From Virgibacillus sp. SK37 (GTDB taxonomy: Bacteria > Bacillota > Bacilli > Bacillales > Amphibacillaceae): a stretch of DNA of 64,000 nt. The position numbers and the translations under genes were made by a program. Shown piece after piece: positions 1 through 13,070 of this stretch. Positions within the stretch are counted from its first letter, which is position 1. Every line of letters begins with the position of its first letter. The stretch is from the NCBI RefSeq assembly GCF_000725285.1, contig NZ_CP007161.1:186001-250000 (forward strand). The letters are read 5' to 3'. Under the pieces are notes generated by a model. It searched no databases. It was not told the DNA's origin and saw only the letters and a list, made by a program, of their open reading frames with translations.

Positions 1-60
1 GGAAGGGTACGAGCAGAAAAAATACAGCAGATTAAGCAAGATGTTCATAAAAAAATATAA
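1..60 (+). CDS. 3' end of an unidentified CDS (partial)
   Basis: Frame 1 is open from the window edge to a TAA at 58-60 and gives a basic C-terminus ending in DVHKKI. A strong terminator follows directly. In B. subtilis the gene before cwlD is ybaK, but 19 residues are too few to decide whether this is that gene. Confidence 0.5.
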   Translation, partial: GRVRAEKIQQIKQDVHKKI

Positions 61-64
61 ATTA

Positions 65-92
65 AAAAATCCCCTGTAAATGGGGATTTTTT
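65..92. terminator. bidirectional intrinsic terminator
   Basis: An 11-bp stem (AAAAAATCCCC / GGGGATTTTTT) with a TGTAAAT loop and A/T tracts on both sides. It lies between the convergent partial CDS (plus) and the DUF948-type gene (minus) and can serve both. Confidence 0.85.
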
Positions 93-534
93 AATTTATA
101 TTGATTCTGTTGTTGCTCAAGCCTTTTTTATTTTGAAAGATAAAATAACCTAAAGTTGCTAAGCCATACCATCCTTCTAAGTGATTACGTTGTATGAAAT
201 CATTACCTTCTGATGTGCCTTCTTTTACATTCATTACACGATCAACCATTGTGGAAGATACATGCTGAGTAGCTCTTCCGGCATCTCCTACAATGTAAAA
301 TAAAGGGCTTAATTGCTTTACCTGGTCATTTACTTGATGAAGTGTATTGTTGCCAGTCTCTAGCGTATCTTTCGCTTGTGTCATCACATCATCTACTTGT
401 TCAGGGAGCTGATCAACTGTTTTTTGCAGGCCATTGAAAACCCCTGCTAGCTTATTAAGTGGTTTTATAAGTACGACAACAAGTCCTAAAAGGGCAACAC
501 CTATTACGAGCACCCCAATACCTAGCCAATCCAT
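91..534 (-). CDS. DUF948-type membrane-anchored coiled-coil protein
   Basis: 147 aa from an ATG at 534, preceded by GGAAGGAG at good spacing. The reading frame extends upstream but has no ribosome site there. One N-terminal membrane segment (about residues 3-24) is followed by a long polar, coiled-coil-prone stretch and a C-terminal hydrophobic patch. This build is that of the DUF948/YtxG-like general-stress proteins of Bacillaceae. The biochemical role is unknown. It is monocistronic and convergent with the partial gene at the window edge. Confidence 0.7.
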   Translation of the reverse strand: MDWLGIGVLVIGVALLGLVVVLIKPLNKLAGVFNGLQKTVDQLPEQVDDVMTQAKDTLETGNNTLHQVNDQVKQLSPLFYIVGDAGRATQHVSSTMVDRVMNVKEGTSEGNDFIQRNHLEGWYGLATLGYFIFQNKKGLSNNRININ

Positions 535-668
535 ATAATAAATTCTCCTTCCGCATGAAGTTTCTTTCATTAATAATACCACAAATTGAAGAAATTAAAC
601 GAATCATATTCTGTTTGCCTGTCCCATAAAATGATTATACATATGTTTATAGAGGGGAAGAGCAAAAA

Positions 669-1385
669 ATGAATAAAAGGTATAAATGGTTCTTGTGGGG
701 TCTGGGATTCATTGTATTAGTCACATTGATAGTATATCCAGTAAATAAAGAAGAGATGACACAGCCTGCTTCATGGACTTTGCCACTTTCCGGCAAAACG
801 ATTGTAATTGATCCAGGCCATGGCGGAGCAGATGGAGGAGCAGTTGGAAAAGATCAAACCTTGGAAAAGGATATTTCTCTTCAAGTCTCCAAAAAGCTTC
901 AAAACTATTTACAGCAGTCTGGAGCAATTGTCTATTTAACAAGAGAAGAGGATAAAGACCTGGCGGAGGAAGAGACAAGAGGTCTTGCCCGCCGCAAAGC
1001 AGAGGATATTCGCAACAGACTGAAATTGATGAAAGAGAAAGATGCGGATTTTTTTGTAACCATCCATCTTAATGCATTACCATCTACTCGTTGGAGTGGT
1101 GCACAGACTTTTTATTATTCGAAGTTTGATGAAAGTAAGCATTTGGCAAAAATGATTCAAGCAGAAATCACTCGAAATTTGGAAAATACGACAAGGCAGG
1201 CACTGGCTATTGACGGTATTTATTTACTGAAGCATGCGGATATTCCAGGTGCCTTAGTAGAAATAGGTTTTTTGTCTAATGAACAGGAAAGAGAATTGTT
1301 AAAGCAAGAGGATTATCAGCAAAAAATGTCAGCAAGTATTTATAAGGGAATTTTACGCTTTATTACCGAAGAAGCACAAGATTAA
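669..1385 (+). CDS. cwlD: N-acetylmuramoyl-L-alanine amidase CwlD
   Basis: 238 aa, Amidase_3 fold. CwlD removes the stem peptide from muramic acid in spore cortex peptidoglycan, the first step (with PdaA) toward muramic delta-lactam, which germination lytic enzymes need. An N-terminal membrane/signal segment spans residues 8-24. Zinc ligands are visible as H51 (DPGHGG), E66 and H133 (TIHLNA), and the catalytic glutamate is E198 (LVEIGF). The start is supported by GAGGGGAAG. Position directly before salA and gerD matches B. subtilis. In the family it is made in the mother cell under SigE and in the forespore under SigG; no such promoter was verified here. Confidence 0.93.
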   Translation: MNKRYKWFLWGLGFIVLVTLIVYPVNKEEMTQPASWTLPLSGKTIVIDPGHGGADGGAVGKDQTLEKDISLQVSKKLQNYLQQSGAIVYLTREEDKDLAEEETRGLARRKAEDIRNRLKLMKEKDADFFVTIHLNALPSTRWSGAQTFYYSKFDESKHLAKMIQAEITRNLENTTRQALAIDGIYLLKHADIPGALVEIGFLSNEQERELLKQEDYQQKMSASIYKGILRFITEEAQD

Positions 1386-1453
1386 TACTATATGGATGAA
1401 ATATGCGCACTGTCCATCCCATGATTCATATCACTTAGATTTTGGCTGAATTA

Positions 1454-1462
1454 TGTTATACT
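1454..1462 (+). promoter_or_regulatory. extended -10 promoter of salA
   Basis: TGTTATACT, a TG-extended -10 box, lies 44 bases before the TTG start. The -35 region is weak (TTAGAT at 1435-1440), as is usual for extended -10 promoters. Confidence 0.6.
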
Positions 1463-1506
1463 AGCGTTGGATGAAATTAAACGCTAGTAAAGGATGGTGT
1501 CATATT

Positions 1507-2565
1507 TTGTTAACTAAAGACGAGGTCGTACAACTATTGAACCCTGTAAAGGATCCATTTTTACATAGAACGCTCGAAGAAACGGGCGGCGTAATTGAAG
1601 TAACCATCAAAGAAGAGAAGAAACATGTTAGTGTAAAAATAGGCATTGGAAAAACCAATACAGCGGAACAAATGCAGTTACAACAAGAGATTGTTGGTAT
1701 CTTAAAAAAGAATGGAGCATCAACAGTCGGTTTGCGTTTTGAACAACTGTCTGATGAGGTAATACAAAAATACCAGCCAACTGCAGAGCAGGAAAAGGAA
1801 TCCTCTTTAATGGGAGGAAGCTCCAATACGAAATTTATTGCAGTCGCCAGTGGTAAAGGCGGTGTAGGAAAATCAACTGTTACAGTAAATTTAGCAATGT
1901 CTCTTATGCGTTTAGGCAAAAAAGTTGGTATTATTGATGCTGATATTTATGGTTTTAGTGTGCCGGATATGATGGGTGTAGAAGAACGTCCAGCAGTCCG
2001 TGGGGAGAAGATTATCCCTGTAGAAAGGTTTGGAGTAAAGGTCATTTCCATGGGCTTCTTCGTTGAAGATAATTCCCCTATTATTTGGCGCGGTCCTATG
2101 CTTGGTAAGATGATTAACAGCTTCTTTAAAGAAGTGGAATGGGGAGATCTGGATTATTTATTACTCGATCTGCCACCAGGCACAGGAGATATTGCAATGG
2201 ATGTTCATGAACTTTTACCTAGCTGTAAGGAAGTAATTGTAACAACACCACACCCAACAGCAGCATTTGTAGCAGCACGTGCTGGACAAATGGCATTAAA
2301 AACAGAGCATGAAATTTTAGGTGTTGTTGAGAATATGGCCTACTTTGAAAGTAAGTTGACCGGAGAAAAAGAATACGTATTTGGTCAAGGTGGCGGCAAA
2401 AAGCTAGCTGAAGCCTTAAATACAAAAGTGCTTGGACAGCTGCCATTGCAACAGCCATATGAAGATGAAGATGTGTTTGCACCTTCCATATACCAAGAAG
2501 ACCACCCAATAGGGAAGGAATACCATAAAATTGCTGCGAAAATAGTTGCGAAAATAGAAGAGTAA
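1507..2565 (+). CDS. salA: Mrp/NBP35-family P-loop ATPase SalA
   Basis: 352 aa from a TTG start at 1507, chosen because AAAGGATGG lies at proper distance and the B. subtilis protein begins at the same place; an in-frame ATG at 1471 has no ribosome site. An N-terminal DUF59-like domain (about 1-100) is followed by the Mrp ATPase with deviant Walker A GKGGVGKS at 116-123 and a VIDADIYG-like switch (here IIDADIYG). Mrp proteins act as Fe-S carriers; B. subtilis SalA indirectly raises exoprotease expression by repressing scoC. Sequence similarity to B. subtilis SalA runs along the full length. Confidence 0.92.
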   Translation: MLTKDEVVQLLNPVKDPFLHRTLEETGGVIEVTIKEEKKHVSVKIGIGKTNTAEQMQLQQEIVGILKKNGASTVGLRFEQLSDEVIQKYQPTAEQEKESSLMGGSSNTKFIAVASGKGGVGKSTVTVNLAMSLMRLGKKVGIIDADIYGFSVPDMMGVEERPAVRGEKIIPVERFGVKVISMGFFVEDNSPIIWRGPMLGKMINSFFKEVEWGDLDYLLLDLPPGTGDIAMDVHELLPSCKEVIVTTPHPTAAFVAARAGQMALKTEHEILGVVENMAYFESKLTGEKEYVFGQGGGKKLAEALNTKVLGQLPLQQPYEDEDVFAPSIYQEDHPIGKEYHKIAAKIVAKIEE

Positions 2566-2593
2566 ATGGAACAAGTTCATGATAAATTTTATT

Positions 2594-2632
2594 AAAAAAA
2601 CAGCGGGCGAGAAGTACGTCCGCTGTTTTTTT
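2594..2632. terminator. terminator between salA and gerD
   Basis: Stem AAAAAACAGCGG / CCGCTGTTTTTT around a loop, with T and A tracts on both flanks. It sits at the convergent 3' ends of salA and gerD and can stop both. Confidence 0.85.
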
Positions 2633-3278
2633 ATGAGCTTCCTTGCTCTTCTGATCCGCCTCCGCCACTTTCTCCGCCACTTTCTCCCCCACCTTGCTGA
2701 GAATTTTCGCCACCGCCGCCACCTTTTTCTTGGGCTTGTTTCTCCGCGGCCTTTAATAGGATCTCTTGGATTTTAGCTTGAAAGACAGGGGTTTCTAATG
2801 TTTGCTGGATCGTCTCTTCCAGATGGGCACGAAACTCTTGGCTTTTTAGAACAGTTAACAGTTGTTCTGTCATTTTAGGATCCTTCAGTAATTCGAGCAT
2901 TTGTTTTTGATAATCGGCATCATTCATCATTTTTTTCAAAAGTTTTCCCTGCTCTTTTTCCATTGATTTTGCATATCCCTCAACAAATTTTGGATCTTTA
3001 AATAACGTCGCCCACATTTCTTTACCTTTTTCTGAGACAAGCGTTTCATTAATTGATTTCTTTACCACATCGGCTTGGATAACCAGCTCCTGTTTCATTT
3101 TCTCATCTGACAACATCTCTTGAAGCGCTTTTTTTCCATCCTCAGTCTGTAATATATCTACTACCATTTTCTTTGTTTTATCGTAATCGCCTTCTTCAGG
3201 AGCGGCATTTCCCCCATTACATCCGCTTAAAAAAAGGACAAGAAAGGCGAAAAAAAGTACATATATGGAACGGTTCAT
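2631..3278 (-). CDS. gerD: spore germination lipoprotein GerD
   Basis: 215 aa. GerD is a lipoprotein of the spore inner membrane that gathers nutrient germinant receptors into the germinosome. The signal peptide ends in the lipobox LSGC with the lipidated cysteine at residue 20. The middle is a helical, charged repeat-like region (about 45-165), as in the GerD trimeric rod. The C-terminal 30 residues are Gly/Ser-rich low complexity, which is common and variable in this family. The ribosome site is GGAGGATTTCC. Synteny with salA and kbaA supports the call. Confidence 0.92.
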   Translation of the reverse strand: MNRSIYVLFFAFLVLFLSGCNGGNAAPEEGDYDKTKKMVVDILQTEDGKKALQEMLSDEKMKQELVIQADVVKKSINETLVSEKGKEMWATLFKDPKFVEGYAKSMEKEQGKLLKKMMNDADYQKQMLELLKDPKMTEQLLTVLKSQEFRAHLEETIQQTLETPVFQAKIQEILLKAAEKQAQEKGGGGGENSQQGGGESGGESGGGGSEEQGSS

Positions 3279-3430
3279 TAGGAAATCCTCCTCCCTATAT
3301 GTACTTAATATGTCTAAAGAGGATTGGAAATATGCGTTTTCTTAAGGAAAAAACTCTTCCAACATGGTAGAATACATGGTGAATGAATAAGCAAATAAAT
3401 TGTTGCAAACAGAAGTAGGAGGACATGAGA

Positions 3431-4030
3431 TTGAATAGTCGTAAGTTAGTGCATTTCTTTTTTACAACTTTATTTCTAGGTGGTTTAGCAGGACTTATTA
3501 CCAGTTTCTTTGTAAAAGCTGGAGAATATAGCAAAAATCTAAACCCATTTGATTTAGGTGAATTATTTGGGTTAGTAGTGTTTTTTATCGGGATGGGCTT
3601 TGTATTTAGTGTAGTTAGCCAAACGGGATTTTTTGCATATTTATTTATTAATCGTTTTGGGCTTGGTATGTTCCGTTCCTTTTGGCCGACAGTCCAAGTG
3701 CTATTGATAGCGTTTGTACTATTTGATTTAGTTTATTTTCCATATAAGGCGACAGATGGCAATATAGCAATGTATTGGTTTATCCTCATGTCACTGGGTA
3801 TTCTGGCGTATGGTTGGATTGTAGCAAAAATAAAAGCAAAAGAAACAAATCAGACTGCATTTATTCCGGCATTATTTCTGATGGTTGTTATGACATCGAT
3901 TGAATGGGTACCTGGTTTGCGTACAGAGGGTACGGATTACGCATGGTTAATGATTGTTACGCTATTGGTATGTAATACATATCAATTGCTTGCATTGCAC
4001 CGCTTAAATAATAAGGAATTAAAAAAATAA
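3431..4030 (+). CDS. kbaA: KinB-signalling pathway activator KbaA
   Basis: 199 aa from TTG at 3431. The ribosome site AGGAGG (3417-3422) is only 2 nt from the in-frame ATG at 3425 but 8 nt from this TTG, so the TTG is preferred. Six hydrophobic segments fit a polytopic membrane protein. KbaA is required for activation of the sporulation kinase KinB in B. subtilis. The neighbours gerD and pdaB are in the B. subtilis order. No kinB is present in this window. Confidence 0.88.
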   Translation: MNSRKLVHFFFTTLFLGGLAGLITSFFVKAGEYSKNLNPFDLGELFGLVVFFIGMGFVFSVVSQTGFFAYLFINRFGLGMFRSFWPTVQVLLIAFVLFDLVYFPYKATDGNIAMYWFILMSLGILAYGWIVAKIKAKETNQTAFIPALFLMVVMTSIEWVPGLRTEGTDYAWLMIVTLLVCNTYQLLALHRLNNKELKK

Positions 4031-4040
4031 TATTTCAATA

Positions 4041-4077
4041 AAAGCTGTTCCAAAACACTATTTTGGGGCAGTTTTTT
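4041..4077. terminator. terminator between kbaA and pdaB
   Basis: Long stem AAAGCTGTTCCAAAA / TTTTGGGGCAGTTTTTT with an ACTA-containing loop, ending in a T tract. It lies between convergent kbaA and pdaB. Confidence 0.8.
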
Positions 4078-4834
4078 ATTCAACAAGCTTTGACTCCGCA
4101 TGTGCCTGGTTAATTAATTCTGAAAGGGAGACAAAAGAAAATCCCTTGTTTTTTAAGATAGGAATGATTTTTTCCAATGCACCAGCTGTTTGTTTTGCTG
4201 AATCAGAAGCGTGCATTAACAAAACGTCTCCATTGCTTGTTTGCTTTATTACGGAATCAGTAATTTGCTCTGTTCCAGGATTCTTCCAGTCATTTGGGTT
4301 TACGTTCCAATGAATTACTTTATAATTCAAGCTTTCGGCCAGTTTTATAATTTCTTTGTTAAAATGTCCATTAGGTGGGCGAAGCAGCTCCACCTCTTTG
4401 TAGCCAAGTTTATTGAAAATTTCCTTGGCATAGGTAAGATCCTTTCTAACCTGATCTATCTCCTGTTCCAGATAACTCTTATACCGATAACCAAGCATTC
4501 CTAGTTCGTGTTGATCATCTGTAATTTTCTCCAAAATATCAGGGTGGCGTTCTGCCCATTCCCCGCTTACAAAAAAGGTTGCTTTCACATTTTCTTTTTT
4601 AAGCTGTGCTAAGATATCATGTACTTTCTCTTCTCCCCAACTGATGTTAAATGTAAGAGCGATATTCGGTTCTTCTGCATTTCCTTTTGTTAATACAGAA
4701 GGCTCATCATTTAAAAAAACAGAAAAAGTCCCATCCCTTTCAAACCAAAGAAAAGTAGCTGTAAAAAGAGCAAATAGGCCAATAACCAACCATCGCTTCC
4801 ATTTATTAAACCGCCACACATAAAAATGCTGCAT
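4076..4834 (-). CDS. pdaB: polysaccharide deacetylase-family sporulation protein PdaB
   Basis: 252 aa. One N-terminal membrane anchor (14-31) is followed by a NodB-type deacetylase domain. PdaB is needed to keep spores stable late in sporulation and was proposed to act on cortex glycan. The RPPNGHF and LLMHASD motifs are present. The first family motif, normally TFDISWG, reads TFNISWG here (codon AAC for residue 63), so the usual catalytic-base aspartate is replaced by asparagine. The ribosome site AAAGGAG supports the start. The gene order is that of B. subtilis ybaN before an rRNA operon. Confidence 0.9.
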   Translation of the reverse strand: MQHFYVWRFNKWKRWLVIGLFALFTATFLWFERDGTFSVFLNDEPSVLTKGNAEEPNIALTFNISWGEEKVHDILAQLKKENVKATFFVSGEWAERHPDILEKITDDQHELGMLGYRYKSYLEQEIDQVRKDLTYAKEIFNKLGYKEVELLRPPNGHFNKEIIKLAESLNYKVIHWNVNPNDWKNPGTEQITDSVIKQTSNGDVLLMHASDSAKQTAGALEKIIPILKNKGFSFVSLSELINQAHAESKLVE

Positions 4835-5210
4835 TAGAAATTCTCCTTTCTTTAACTTGTCCTATAAATATCCTATGTAACCATCTATGAGATAGAACTC
4901 GCAGAAACTTAATTACATACTAATAACAAATTTCGATAAAAGATTACAAATAAACAAAAAGTAAAAAAACCTGTTTCCCAGATCGAAAATAGGGTAATAA
5001 TTGGATAGACTGTCGAATTAAAGAGAATATAAATTACAAACATATAGACAGTATTTCAGTAAATTCGAGGGAAAATTTAAATAAGAATAGCGAAAAATAG
5101 GTCGTTGTATAGAAGTGCAATCAATTACTACATGCGGAAATGTTTTTCGTTTTTTGCAAAAAGTGAAAGTAATAATTTTTATTAGAGATGAAGAGATTAG
5201 AGGTGGCGTA
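4835..5210. other. gene-free stretch between pdaB and a small CDS
   Basis: About 375 bp of AT-rich DNA. It must hold the divergent promoters of pdaB and the small gene at 5211, but I could not pick a convincing sigma-specific box. Confidence 0.4.
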
Positions 5211-5429
5211 GTGTTAGGATTATTAATAAGTGAGATAGAGCAAAAAGAAATGGAATACTTAATTAGAAGAGAGCTCGATGAATTACTATTAGATTTGGAA
5301 GATCACCGAATTGATCATATGGTGAAACGGGCTATGAAGGAAAGATATCGGATATTGTTTCAGCTATATCGCAGAGTTGCCAGTGAGAAGGAATGTATGA
5401 AGTACATCCCGAGTCAAATAGAAAAGTAA
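5211..5429 (+). CDS. small conserved Bacillaceae protein, function unknown
   Basis: 72 aa from GTG at 5211, chosen because AGAGGTGG ends 4 nt before it; the frame is open further upstream without a ribosome site. It is acidic and helical, rich in Glu, Leu and Arg (QKEMEYLIRRELDELL), with no membrane segment. I recall similar short proteins at this pdaB-rrn position in other Bacillaceae, but know no function. A stem-loop follows. Confidence 0.6.
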   Translation: MLGLLISEIEQKEMEYLIRRELDELLLDLEDHRIDHMVKRAMKERYRILFQLYRRVASEKECMKYIPSQIEK

Positions 5430-5436
5430 AGATAGG

Positions 5437-5476
5437 AAGTCTTCATCAAGCTTACTAGCACGGTGGAGACTTCTTA
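5437..5476 (+). terminator. probable terminator before the rRNA operon
   Basis: GAAGTCTTCATC pairs with GGTGGAGACTTC over a loop. The T tract afterwards is short and interrupted, so efficiency is uncertain. Confidence 0.5.
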
Positions 5477-5509
5477 ATTGAAGAAATAAATAGTTTTTTA
5501 ATAAATGTA

Positions 5510-5538
5510 TTGCAAAGGTGAAATATATGTGATATATT
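5510..5538 (+). promoter_or_regulatory. rrn P1 promoter (SigA)
   Basis: TTGCAA at 5510-5515, a 17-bp spacer, TATATT at 5533-5538. Upstream promoter of the rRNA operon. Confidence 0.75.
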
Positions 5539-5604
5539 ATTTTTTGTTGTCAAACAAAGACAAACATTGCAGAAACAAAGAAAAAACTTTTTGCAGAAAA
5601 CATA

Positions 5605-5633
5605 TTGACAACAGTTTGAAACCATGTTAAATT
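5605..5633 (+). promoter_or_regulatory. rrn P2 promoter (SigA)
   Basis: Perfect -35 TTGACA at 5605-5610, a 17-bp spacer, TAAATT at 5628-5633. The P1/P2 pair spaced about 95 bp is the usual Bacillus rrn arrangement. Confidence 0.85.
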
Positions 5634-5807
5634 ATATATCGTCGCAAAAAACGACACAGATAAATTTGCTCTTTGAAAACTGAACAAAACAACCAGTATG
5701 TCAAGAAAAACATGACGTTTTTCGTTAATTTTTAAAAAGCCAGAAGTTAACGCTTCTGCAGCTAAGACATTGAGATAAGATTGATTGGTGTCGATCTTAT
5801 TCAAACT

Positions 5808-7379
<1,572 letters not shown>

Positions 7380-7480
7380 ATTTAGAACGGAACACTGAAA
7401 GGCTTACGCCTTTCAGGAAGGACATACATGGTTGTTTGGTTCAGTTTTGAGAGAGTAAATTCTCTATTATAATATTAGAT

Positions 7481-7557
<77 letters not shown>

Positions 7558-7571
7558 TCTATATAAAACAC

Positions 7572-7644
7572 GGGGCCTTAGCTCAGCTGGGAGAGCGCCT
7601 GCCTTGCACGCAGGAGGTCAGCGGTTCGATCCCGCTAGGCTCCA
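7572..7644 (+). tRNA. tRNA-Ala (TGC), no encoded CCA
   Basis: 73 nt; anticodon loop TTGCACG region gives TGC; acceptor GGGGCCT pairs with AGGCTCC. The gene ends at discriminator A73 followed by TTTTTG, so the 3' CCA is not encoded, unlike its tRNA-Ile neighbour. Confidence 0.95.
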
Positions 7645-7739
7645 TTTTTGTACCTTGAAAACTAAATAAGAGTAACAACGACATCAATTTTAAATAAAAG
7701 CAAGGCTAAGAAATTAGCACGCTTATTCATTGTAAAAAT

Positions 7740-10655
<2,916 letters not shown>

Positions 10656-10739
10656 TTTTCTTCTTTGATCGTCGTTGTTTTTCTCTTATTTAGTTTTTAG
10701 GGTATAAATTCATTTTATGATAGATACCGCTAAAAAGTT

Positions 10740-10856
10740 GTCTAGTAGCAATAGCGGAGAGGTCACACCTGTTCCCATGCCGAACACAGAAGTTAAGCTC
10801 TCCAGCGCCGATGGTAGTTGGGACTTTGTCCCTGCAAGAGTAGGACGCCGCTAGGC
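10740..10856 (+). rRNA. 5S ribosomal RNA
   Basis: About 117 nt; helix I pairs GTCTAG (10740-10745) with CTAGGC (10851-10856), and the central CCGAACACAGAAGTTAAGC block is typical. A T run follows at 10860-10866. Confidence 0.96.
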
Positions 10857-10954
10857 TGCTTTTTTTCATCTATTTATGAATAATTGTTTGCTGAATATGG
10901 TATGATAGGTAAAGAATTAAAAACCTTGATAACATTTAAATTAATTTAAACTAT

Positions 10955-11029
10955 TCCACAGTAGCTCAGTGGTAGAGCTATCGGCTGTTAACCGATCGGT
11001 CGTAGGTTCGAATCCTACCTGTGGAGCCA
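10955..11029 (+). tRNA. tRNA-Asn (GTT)
   Basis: 75 nt, anticodon GTT, discriminator G, CCA encoded. Downstream tRNA of the rrn operon. Confidence 0.96.
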
Positions 11030-11035
11030 ATTTTT

Positions 11036-11108
<73 letters not shown>

Positions 11109-11118
11109 CTTCATATAC

Positions 11119-11152
11119 AAGGCTTTTGTCCAATTTTGGGCAAAGGTCTTTT
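11119..11152 (+). terminator. terminator of the rrn-tRNA transcript
   Basis: Stem AAGGCTTTTGTCC / GGGCAAAGGTCTTT with an AATTTT loop and a T-rich tail. Confidence 0.8.
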
Positions 11153-11367
11153 TTATTTTTCTAATAAATTTCTAACACGTAAAAATTAGGTCTTGTATTT
11201 TAGGCGTTTTGACTTTTATTAATTTATATTTAAAAGTAATTATTTAAAATAATATCTGATAAAATTGATTAGGAGAAAGGAGTATGCTAATAGAACAAAC
11301 AGGCCATATTGTTGAGCACAACTAAATGGAAGAATGAATTATTTATAATTAATTATGGGAGGTTACT

Positions 11368-12033
11368 ATGACTCTAAAATATAAATGTTTAATTTTAGAC
11401 CATGATGATACAGGGGTGAAAAGTACTCCAGATATACACTATCCATCATTTGTGGAGGCACTTATAGACCTAAGACCAAATGAGCAACCTATCACGCTTG
11501 AAGATTTTGTTAAATACTGTTTCAATCCAGGCTTTTCCTCTTTATGTAAAGACATTATGAAATTCACAGAGGAAGAACAAAAACATCAGCAACTAGTTTG
11601 GAAAAGGTATACGGAATCAATTGTACCTGACTTCTATGAGTTGTTTTTAGAGACCATTCAAGAGTTTAAACGCCAAGGTGGAATTGTGACAGTGGTTTCT
11701 CATTCCGAGAGGAACCGGATTGAAAGAGATTATTCTATTCATTGTGGATTTGCGCCGGACGCAATCTTTGGGTGGGAACTTCCAGAACATCAGAGGAAAC
11801 CACATACATATCCAATTAAGGAAATTTTAAGACGCTTTAATCTTCTAGAAACCGAAGCACTAATGTTGGATGATCTAAAGCCAGGGTTAGAGATGGCAAG
11901 AAACAGTAATGTAGACTTCGCTGCTGCTGGGTGGTCGCACAGTATTCCTGAAATAAAGGATCAGATGAAAAGGGAGTCAAAATATTACCTTGAAACTGTA
12001 GAGCAATTCAATCGATTAATATTATGTGAATAA
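11368..12033 (+). CDS. HAD-superfamily hydrolase
   Basis: 221 aa, probable phosphatase. The catalytic DxDxT motif is D11-H12-D13-D14-T15 (nucleophile D11, acid/base D13). Motif II is likely S in VVSHSE, and the acidic motif near the C-terminus is MLDDLKPG. The cap insertion between motifs I and II (about 18-100) marks a C1-cap (PGMB-like) member. Substrate unknown. ATG is preceded by GGGAGG. A GC-rich hairpin without T tract follows (12057-12092). It opens an accessory segment downstream of tRNA-Thr. Confidence 0.8.
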   Translation: MTLKYKCLILDHDDTGVKSTPDIHYPSFVEALIDLRPNEQPITLEDFVKYCFNPGFSSLCKDIMKFTEEEQKHQQLVWKRYTESIVPDFYELFLETIQEFKRQGGIVTVVSHSERNRIERDYSIHCGFAPDAIFGWELPEHQRKPHTYPIKEILRRFNLLETEALMLDDLKPGLEMARNSNVDFAAAGWSHSIPEIKDQMKRESKYYLETVEQFNRLILCE

Positions 12034-12089
12034 ATGTTTGGTACTTATTCAATTAAAGGGCGCTTTCAATGAATAAAGAAAAGCGTCCT

Positions 12090-12174
12090 CTATTGCTTTA
12101 TTGAGCCAAATAATGCAGTAACCTTTTACGAAAAGTTATCAAGCGATGCTTGGGGACGAATTTTAATGTTATAA
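12090..12174 (+). pseudogene. C-terminal remnant of a GNAT-like acetyltransferase
   Basis: One frame reads IEPNNAVTFYEKLSSDAWG and a few more residues before TAA at 12172-12174. N-A-x-x-FYEKL is typical of the C-terminal helix of GNAT N-acetyltransferases. A stop lies shortly upstream and there is no start or ribosome site, so this is a decayed fragment. The assignment rests on under 30 residues. Confidence 0.4.
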
Positions 12175-12207
12175 GTTTTACCTGAATTTTTAATTAGGAG
12201 GTGGACA

Positions 12208-12645
12208 ATGAAAGTTTTTGGTGAACGCAACTATGATTTAAATTATTGGAAAAGAACAGGAGCGTACGCTGTCATTCAGAATCATCAACAACAATTTTTA
12301 TGTGTGGAAGACTTAGACGGGAATTTATTTTTAGTCGGTGGAGGGGTTGAAGCAGATGAAGCTCCTAGAGATGCATTATTAAGAGAGAGTATTGAGGAAA
12401 CAGGGCATAAAATTCAAATAGTTGAGACCATAGGGAAAGCCGAAAGACATTGGGTTTCAGCAAAATACCCTCGTGATTCTCAACATAATATCGGTATATT
12501 ATACGCTTGTGAGCTATTGGAAAGGATAGCAGAGCCAGTTGAAAAAGAGCCAATGTGTTGGGTTGATTTCAGTTATTTAGAAAAGTATCTTTTTCATGAA
12601 CATCACTTATACTTAATCAAACAGTATTTAAATATTTATACATAA
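12208..12645 (+). CDS. Nudix hydrolase
   Basis: 145 aa. The Nudix box Gx5Ex7REUxEExGU is complete at residues 46-68 (G46, E51, R59-E60, E63-E64, G66), so metal binding and pyrophosphate hydrolysis are expected. Substrate unknown; the family cleaves nucleoside diphosphates linked to another moiety. Start ATG has an ideal AGGAGGTGGAC in front. Monocistronic or grouped with the following small gene. Confidence 0.88.
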   Translation: MKVFGERNYDLNYWKRTGAYAVIQNHQQQFLCVEDLDGNLFLVGGGVEADEAPRDALLRESIEETGHKIQIVETIGKAERHWVSAKYPRDSQHNIGILYACELLERIAEPVEKEPMCWVDFSYLEKYLFHEHHLYLIKQYLNIYT

Positions 12646-12782
12646 GACATACCCAATAAAAGCTGGGAAGGATACATTGTCTTTAGTTGAGTAATGACTT
12701 TCAATCATCGGGCGCAGTAGGAGTAACAAACACTGTGCCTGAAACGGGTCAAATCGTGGAAGAAGATTAGGAGAGGATAATT

Positions 12783-12956
12783 ATGCATTTATCACTTTTA
12801 GGCATTTCAGTATCATTATTTGGAATAGCCCTAATACTAACTTCAAGGGGTTTACCAAACGTAATTGGATTGGTCATTTCATTTGTAGGGTTGCTAGTTT
12901 CGTTGGTTTCTTGTTTTCTAAATGAGGCAAAAAAAGTAAAAAATAATTCATATTGA
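12783..12956 (+). CDS. small membrane protein (57 aa)
   Basis: ATG at 12783 with AGGAGAGG 6-7 nt upstream. The product is two closely spaced hydrophobic segments (about 3-20 and 26-45) and a short basic tail (NEAKKVKNNSY). No family recognised. The strong ribosome site and coherent membrane pattern argue that it is translated. Confidence 0.6.
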   Translation: MHLSLLGISVSLFGIALILTSRGLPNVIGLVISFVGLLVSLVSCFLNEAKKVKNNSY

Positions 12957-13070
12957 AATTTTTTTATTTCAAATTAAAACCAGATTCTCCCCCAAAGTTA
13001 AGAGCAATTCTTGAATAATCTTTGCGATTCAAACGTGCCAGTTCTTACATAACCCATAGGAGGGAATATA

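Noticed and set aside
2219-2722. 167-codon minus-strand frame across the salA 3' end and gerD
   Set aside because: It is antisense to two well-supported genes and gives a low-complexity product.
12650-12780. Short frame ending TVPETGQIVEED before the 57-aa membrane gene
   Set aside because: No start codon with ribosome site and no recognisable family; probably chance.
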